The translations under genes and the position numbers were made by a program. The notes below the pieces were generated by a model. That model was not told the DNA's origin. It saw only the letters and a program-made list of their open reading frames with translations, and did not search any database. 49,552 nucleotides of DNA, taken from assembly GCF_010015585.1 (NCBI RefSeq), contig NW_022985090.1:207347-256898 (forward strand), read 5' to 3'. Below, one piece after another: positions 43,861-49,552 of the stretch. The first letter of the stretch is position 1. Every line of letters starts with the position of its first letter. The stretch comes from Eremomyces bilateralis CBS 781.70 (Eukaryota > Ascomycota > Dothideomycetes > Eremomycetales > Eremomycetaceae).

Positions 43861-45647
43861 TACATGGCAGATCTGGGTGACCAATTCTATCATCTGTTCT
43901 TCTTGCCACTGGCTGATAATTTTTTAGGGAACTCTCCGCTTATTTCTCGAGAAGTCCCATATCGGGGAGTCTTACACTGTGTCCATGCAGATTTATGCAC
44001 TGAATCGAAACAGTGGCAGGCTAGCTGATGTACTGACGAAGCCGTACTTCTGATATCAAGTCTTGCAGATCCTGGTCTGTGACAGTCCGACATGCCCTGT
44101 CTCACTGATATTAGCAGGTTCGATGCTGCACTTTTCCTCCGCGGCAAGCATGCCGTTCGGGCAAATAGTCAGGAAGCACAAACCATTTCCGGTCAATTCT
44201 GGCTGAAGCGGGGCCTTCTACAGGATGAAATCAAACAAAATCGCTATTGGAATGCTCTGAGTGCTCATTTTAGCACAATAACCGACCTCAAACGCCAGAT
44301 CTGAGATTATGCCTTCAGTTCCACAGACAACTTTCCCATACCTTGATCTAACTTAAAGCATTAGCTGACTTAGTAGTAGCTAGCCAGTACTTCGGGGATG
44401 CCGACTACGGTGGCATTGGCAATTGTGTGTAGGGTGCGCACAGCCACTGCGGACCAAAGGTGCCTTTGCTGTTGCGATTGAAGCTGGGAGCCATAGCATA
44501 GCCATCCTCCGAACGAGTGGTTCATTGTGCACAGGTCCTGCATCCCCGGGACTTGACTGGTCATCCTCTCGGAGTATAGTTTCTGAGGCAAGTTGTGATA
44601 GAGAGACTCTACCATTCCCGACTGAAAATCTAGAGCCTGATGGTGCCTATATGTCGTTTTCTCATGAGTACCTATGAAAGCACGATGATACGAACAATAC
44701 AGAACTAAAGGTTTGTTTTTCATTTACATTTCTACTTAGTTGGTGCGACTTTGTGCACTCCTCTTTCCTGAGCCAGCTTGTTTCTGCTTGACTGTGGCTC
44801 AATGGTGGCGTCCTGCTGCTGTTGGCCACGTTCAGACAAGATCCTCAGCTGCTTTGGATGTCAATTGAAATATGAGATACTATACTATACTCCGTAATGG
44901 TATTTGAGTGCTGTGGTCCGTGCGAGGCCCATCAGTCTATTCGGCCATCGATGAAGCCCTGTTCCATTGAAACAGGTAGAAACTTGACATTCAGGTCGGT
45001 TTGATGTCTGCTCCTCTCTTGTAGGGCCGTCGAATGTCTTGTTTCTTTGACCTTTCATTGGGCGACAGGTTAGAGATCATTCGCGCGTCAAATAAGCTGA
45101 AGAGCCTAATGATAACTAAAATAATCACTACTTCTGAGTGTTTACAAAGGCACAAAGGAAGATAAAATATTCAGCGTCTGCAGGTTCAGCAATTGTTTGC
45201 GTTTGAGCAATTGAAGGGAGTCTTGAGAAAATTTCAGCGTTGAAGCTTGGAAAGATTTGCAATATCCATATGGTATGGATGGCTCGCTGTTTAAGGCGGG
45301 GATTCAGAGGAGAGCCAGCTAGGGGGATAGATGCCAAATTGAGCTGATGGTTATTTTTCTTTTTCTATCAACGAACTCATGAGATCTCGAATTCTAGATT
45401 GCGTCCCAGCCCCACAAATTTCCCCGTATTCGGGATCCCCGGATCTTCCGGTTTGTTTAGCGTCATCATGGAGAGAGGAAGTTGCTTCAGCTGAACAACA
45501 AAAACAATTGAAGCCCGTCTTTGTGTCAATGTCAAATACTGAACACGGTCTTCTCTTCCTGAAATTGAAATACCTATAATTAGTGTTGGAGTAAAACTTG
45601 AGTCCCATAACCGCTCATTGAAGCTTCTTGACGACCGGGAAACAATC

Positions 45648-46919
45648 ATGAGTTACAATAACTCGGTGCTTACCATCACGACGTCTGCTGTCCCTGATCC
45701 TTACGTGGTCCAGGCCCACGGGAAGTTCTATTTGGTACGCATTCGAACAGAGTGAGAGGTTGAACATGGTCTAACTTCCTTTCCAAGGTCTATACCGCTG
45801 GAGATCGAGTCGAGATCTGGTGCGGCAGCAATCTCTGTTGCTTGGAAGGGACTTGCCATAAGACCGTCGTCTGGTATGGCATCGGACATATCCCGAAGTG
45901 TACCTTTTATTGTTTCTAATATAGCTGCAGGCGACCACCGCCCGACAAGGAGTACTCTGGCGGCATCTGGGCTCCAGAGCTCCATATTGTTGACGGAAGA
46001 TGGTAAGCATATTGACACCCGCTCACCGCATCGACTAAGCGAGAGTAGGTATATCTACGTGTCTTGCGAGAATCCTCGAGAAGGAAATAAATCTCATCGT
46101 ATGTACGTGATCGGGGGACCACGTTCATCCGAAGACCCGTGCACCGGCGGATCGTGGGAATTCCTAGGTCCATTGCGCGGCATGCCTAATCAATGGGCTA
46201 TTGATGGCACGGTTGCGAGAATCAACAACCAGAACTACTTCATCTATTCTGGCTGGCCGCTGCATAACCCGTCGCAGTCCGACAACGTCCAATGTCTTTT
46301 TATTCAACGTATGACGTCACCGACCGAAACTGTCGGCGAGCCAGCCTGCATCTGCGAACCTCACGAGCATTGGGAGAAATCGGATGGGAAAGGCATCAAC
46401 GAAGGACCGCAATGGTTTGCCTCGCCTGATGGTTCCTGGCAAGGGCTCGCGTACAGCTGTGCTGGAAGCTGGACTCGAGACTACAAGATGAACACCCTCC
46501 GATACACTGGGGGGGATCCACTCAACAAAAGCAGCTGGCATAAGTCTCCCCAGCCGTTGATCCAGGCCCGCAGGCATCCGCCATTCGGCCCTGGACATGG
46601 CTCGTTCCTTCGTCATGATAACGGCGAGACGTTGAGTGTCTATCATGGTACGGATCGGGAAACTGACGGCTGGGAGAACCGCAAAGCGCGACTACAGCGA
46701 GTGGCTTGGACTTCCGAAGGGCCAAGTATGGGCACTGGCATTGTGGGAACTTTGGTGAATGACGAAGGAATGTTTTGGACGATGCCAGCTGCAAAGGACG
46801 AACGGTTCCGAGATGGTGTTGACGATGCAGTGTTTGATATGAAGGACAAGGTCGATGGCTTTAAGAATGATGTGACAGGGCATCTTGGAAGTTTGAAAGA
46901 CAAGTTTCGCAAGTTTTGA
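45648..46919 (+). CDS. GH43-like five-bladed beta-propeller glycoside hydrolase, cytosolic
   Basis: Exons 45648-45734, 45788-45873, 45931-46002 and 46049-46919; introns of 53, 57 and 46 bp; 371 residues. Motifs in order fit the GH43 propeller: AVPDPYVVQAHGKFYLVYTA (candidate base Asp), KEYSGGIWAPELHIVDGRWYIYVS at the exon 3/4 junction, MPNQWAIDGTVARI (second Asp) and GINEGPQWFASPDG (candidate acid Glu). GHGSFLRHDNGETLSVYHGTD is the late propeller strand. There is no signal peptide, unlike most arabinanases, so it may act on an intracellular or released oligosaccharide. The last 40 residues are an extra amphipathic helix (DDAVFDMKDKVDGFKNDVTG). Confidence 0.88.
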
Positions 46920-47360
46920 GAAGCGGGATATTCGGTGGTACTTGGTAGCCTGAATCCGGGAAGCTGGAAGTCGTACGGAGTATTGAGGTTAGTGATGTCT
47001 CAAATGCCCTTCCTTTGTTCATTGGTTTTGTTAGCATAACAGCTAATTACCCCCCGCCAGGGTACAGTCGCGAGCAGAATCGGTTTTCGGTTTTACACTT
47101 TGATTTGTTCTCACGGCACGGTCCTCCTATTACGAATCAGGGACGCAGATAATATAATCCCGCTTTCCAAATTACACAATCCACCATTTCAACTGGAGGA
47201 TTGCTGCCTTGGGCCCATCCAAATCATGTGATTTATTCTTCACAGTACAGAATGTTACTTAGGATATATCAGTAATAGAACAGTGTCATATCTCTATTCT
47301 ATATATCTTTTCTACGCATCCTCTCTTTCAAGCACGTGTAAAATGAGTATTTTTTGCTCT
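46920..47360. other. Intergenic region between GH43-like and STAND genes
   Basis: 441 bp between converging genes. One TACGGAGTA 9-mer lies at 46974-46982. Otherwise AT-rich with no features that I can support. Confidence 0.45.
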
Positions 47361-49395
47361 TCAGGCTGCTGCTGGCTTGCTCAGGCATAGCCTCACTGCC
47401 ATGCAGAGTACTAGCACCATCGGGGGGGGGATCTCTCTAAGCTCCTCTTTACCGTTAACTGATGTCCTGCTTGGTCCCAGTCTTTCCTCCTCTGCCTCTT
47501 GTTGCATAGCTGTAAAGCGATTCAGACACGCAATGGCTCTCGGGGGCTGAGAACCGAGCTTCTGCTTGTAGCCGTTGGATGCTCTCTGGTAGAGCTCGGA
47601 CGCCTCCTTATATTGCCCGCGCTTATGTAAAAGATAGGCAAGGCAGTAGACGGAAGTAAGTATATCAGGATGATCCATTCCAAGCTCCTTCTCATACCCT
47701 TCCAGCACTCGCCGGTTCCGCTTCTCCGCATCCGAGTACCCCCCCTGATCTTGTAGCATGCCCGCCAGGTTGTTCACGCTCGTCAGCGTAACTGGGTGAT
47801 GTACACTTAACTCCTTCTCCCTCCCTTCTAGCGCTCGCCGGTTCAGCTTCTCCGCCTCCGAGTACTTCCCCTGATCCCGCAGCACGCCCGCAAGGACATC
47901 AACACTTATTAGTGTCAACTGGTCTTCTTGTCCATATGCCCTTTCTCTAGTATTCAGCGCCCTTACTGCCATGCCGTGTGCTGTCTTATACCTCCCTATC
48001 ATCCACATATATCACGCAGAATTTATAAGAATCTGAGTCCAGTCTTTCAAGGACTCGTTAGTCACCGGCTTAGCGTCATATAACGATTTAGCGTGTGGAA
48101 GCAGTTGCTGGCACTTCGCCCAGTTCTTAAACCCGCCGGTGGGCAGCTCTCGTGCCATTAATTGTACGAATTGTTTCTTCCACCACTCGGCGTCGCTAAA
48201 CGACAATAGCCAGACTTGTGTGCAAAACTGCACCAGGGCGTGCATCTCACACATGTCAGTCTCGGCTGTCGCAGCAACAAGGGAGTAAGCTTGTAAGGTA
48301 TCAAAATCTTCGTCAAATTCATTATTAGCCTCGTCTTCGCACCCTGGTTTTGCCACTGTCCTACTGACTATCCTACTATGCCTGCGAAGTATCGACTCCG
48401 GAATACCTTGAGGGTTAAAGAAGCTCATAAGCGACAGCAAGTCTGCAGCAGACGGCATTTCTTCACGAATTCGCTCAAACGATATCTGCCACGTCGTTAC
48501 CACCGAGCTGGATGCACTATCGTCCCTACGGATATCGCCTATATCCAAATTTAGGAGATTTTCTCTCTTGTTGTTGTTTCTATGAAACTCGCCGAGGTAC
48601 TTAGGGATCGTCATTCGAGCTCGCCGGTTGATATATGCAGCGGCCTGGGTGATTGCAAGAGGGATGTAGTCGAGAGCACGCAGCAGATCAATTGCGTCGT
48701 CGGTCAACGCGTCCTGCAGCTTGTTCCGGAGGAGCTGTAGGCCTTGGGTCTCGTTCATTGCCCGTACTTCCTTGATATTCTTCTAGCCTCCTGATAGTCT
48801 GGCTGCTGCATCCTTGTTCCTAGAAGTGATCAGGGTCGATCCGTTCCGGCTTTGCGGGAGGTAAGCCGCCAGCGATGCCGGCGGGCTTCTCGACGGCTCG
48901 TCTTTCTTATCGTCTCGCGACGGGAAGAAGGTCTCGAGGTTATCGACGTTGTCCAGGATCATCGTCCATTGGCCGTTTGTCTCCTCGCACAGCCAGTTGC
49001 GGACCAGCCGTAAAATATCGGCCTTCGGATTCTCTCGCCCCGGAAACTCCAGCCTGTCTGCAATATCTCTATACGCTTCTTCGAACCGGGCCTTGGTGCT
49101 GGCGTGCAACCAGAATACGGACGTTTGCGGCGATGTATCGCGGATCTCGTGGCAGTATCGGATAGCTATTTGCGACTTTCTACCAGCTGTTAGCCTCCTA
49201 ACGGAATAAGCAGACGTTGGCATATGGTACCCTACGCCGCCAAGACCGACGAGCGCGGCGCGAGCGCCCAGTCTTGCGCACTTGTCGCAGATCCACGCTA
49301 GAATATCGGGCCGGTCGACGAAGTCGGAAGTCAGAGTCTGGGGCGAACGGGACGGCGGAGAAGGGGTTGCGTTGTCGGCTCGGTCCGTCTGTGCG
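47361..49395 (-). pseudogene. NB-ARC/TPR STAND (NLR-like) gene with two in-frame stops
   Basis: Minus-strand exon 49395-49231, intron 49230-49180 (51 bp), then one frame to 47361. The intron joins VGLGGVG to KSQIAIRY, making a P-loop (GLGGVGKSQ); TMILDNVDN is Walker B and GSTLITSRNKD the sensor region. A winged-helix/ARC segment follows (DYIPLAITQAAAYI), then three 42-residue TPRs (SEAEKLNRRALEGREKELSVHHP type). The reading frame is the same throughout but is cut by TAG at 48783-48785 and TGA at about 48014-48012. The 5' end (the effector domain) is missing: a candidate acceptor at 49396 leads into AT-rich DNA and a probable transposon end. In fungi such proteins take part in non-self recognition; this copy looks non-functional unless the stops are bypassed. 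Confidence 0.7.
47700..47960 (-). repeat. Tandem 126-bp TPR-coding repeats
   Basis: Successive TPR units share near-identical stretches, for example CGCCGGTTC.GCTTCTCCGC.TCCGAGTAC in two copies 126 bp apart on the plus strand. High identity between units is typical of STAND TPR or WD arrays, which gain and lose units by recombination. Confidence 0.6.
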
Positions 49396-49460
49396 CTGGT
49401 TTAAGCACAACTAGATATTATTAGATAACTAATTACAGTCGATAATTATTTGATGGTCAT

Positions 49461-49552
49461 TAGGGCTGGACACGAATATTCGATTACGAATATTCGTACG
49501 AATATTCGTAGTCGAATACGAATAAAATTTAGAATTTCCGCTTACTAATATT
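49461..49552. mobile_element. Possible hAT-type transposon end with CGAATATTCG palindromes
   Basis: From 49461 the sequence reads TAGGGCTGGACACG, resembling the C/TAGGG(N)TG ends of hAT elements, and is followed by three perfect copies of the 10-base palindrome CGAATATTCG (49473-49482, 49487-49496, 49499-49508) plus partial ones. Short repeated subterminal motifs are usual in hAT ends. The other end, the 8-base target duplication and any transposase lie outside the window, so this is a proposal. Confidence 0.4.

Larger units (their letters stand above)
42295..45647. other. 3.35 kb gene-poor, relic-rich region
   Basis: No intact gene. Holds a degenerate short tandem repeat (42890-43010), an unidentified coding relic (43502-43860), one copy of the TACTCCGTA 9-mer (44888-44896) and otherwise short frames. 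A few plus-strand segments near 43960-44060 and 44090-44300 look coding-like over 20-60 codons but lack starts, splice sites or a known domain. Confidence 0.5.

Overview
The window is nuclear DNA from a filamentous ascomycete (Pezizomycotina, most likely Eurotiomycetes). The evidence is the set of introns of about 46-86 bp with GT-AG ends and CTAAC/CTGAC-like branch sites, compact divergent gene pairs, and fungus-specific protein architectures (Osh1-type ankyrin/PH/oxysterol protein, TEP1-type PTEN, Atp12, OM14, an NB-ARC/TPR STAND protein). No bacterial, plasmid, phage or CRISPR features are seen. Most coordinates below come from splicing the genes by hand, with reading-frame phase checked across every intron.

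Layout. 1-185 is a partial LTR relic. 313-1882 is a Tc1/mariner-type transposase with one intron. 2087-2455 is an odd GC-rich field of CCACCC units arranged in two opposing arrays. 3713-25410 is the gene-rich core: secreted CE5 esterase (+), NmrA-like oxidoreductase (-), WRAP73/Wdr8-like WD40 protein (+), BTB protein (-), SDR (+), Sac2-type phosphoinositide phosphatase (+), Atp12 (+), Osh1-type sterol/PI4P transfer protein (+), a small membrane protein (-), and a fatty-acid elongase with a very long C-terminal tail (-). After a 3.1 kb gene-poor gap come the divergent pair Prp18 (-)/SAP18 (+), a YtcJ-type amidohydrolase (-), and a 3.4 kb decayed stretch holding a 2-oxoglutarate oxygenase relic and a solo LTR. 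Next are a membrane protein (-), a TEP1/PTEN phosphatase (-) and an OM14-like mitochondrial outer-membrane protein (+). A further 3.3 kb of relic-rich DNA precedes a cytosolic GH43-like protein (+). The right end holds an NB-ARC/TPR STAND gene with two in-frame stops, next to what looks like a hAT transposon end.

The genes do not form one pathway. Three act on membrane lipids (Sac phosphatase, Osh1, TEP1) and one makes very-long-chain acyl chains, but they are ordinary dispersed housekeeping genes and no secondary-metabolite cluster is present. The most unusual features are in gene structure. The OM14-like gene appears to need a two-nucleotide exon (41499-41500). The TEP1 gene appears to have a first coding exon that is only the ATG, preceded 6 nt upstream by a two-codon uORF. 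Repeat and relic DNA is concentrated in four blocks (1-2.5 kb, 34-37.5 kb, 42.3-45.6 kb, 47.3-49.5 kb), and the intact genes lie between them.
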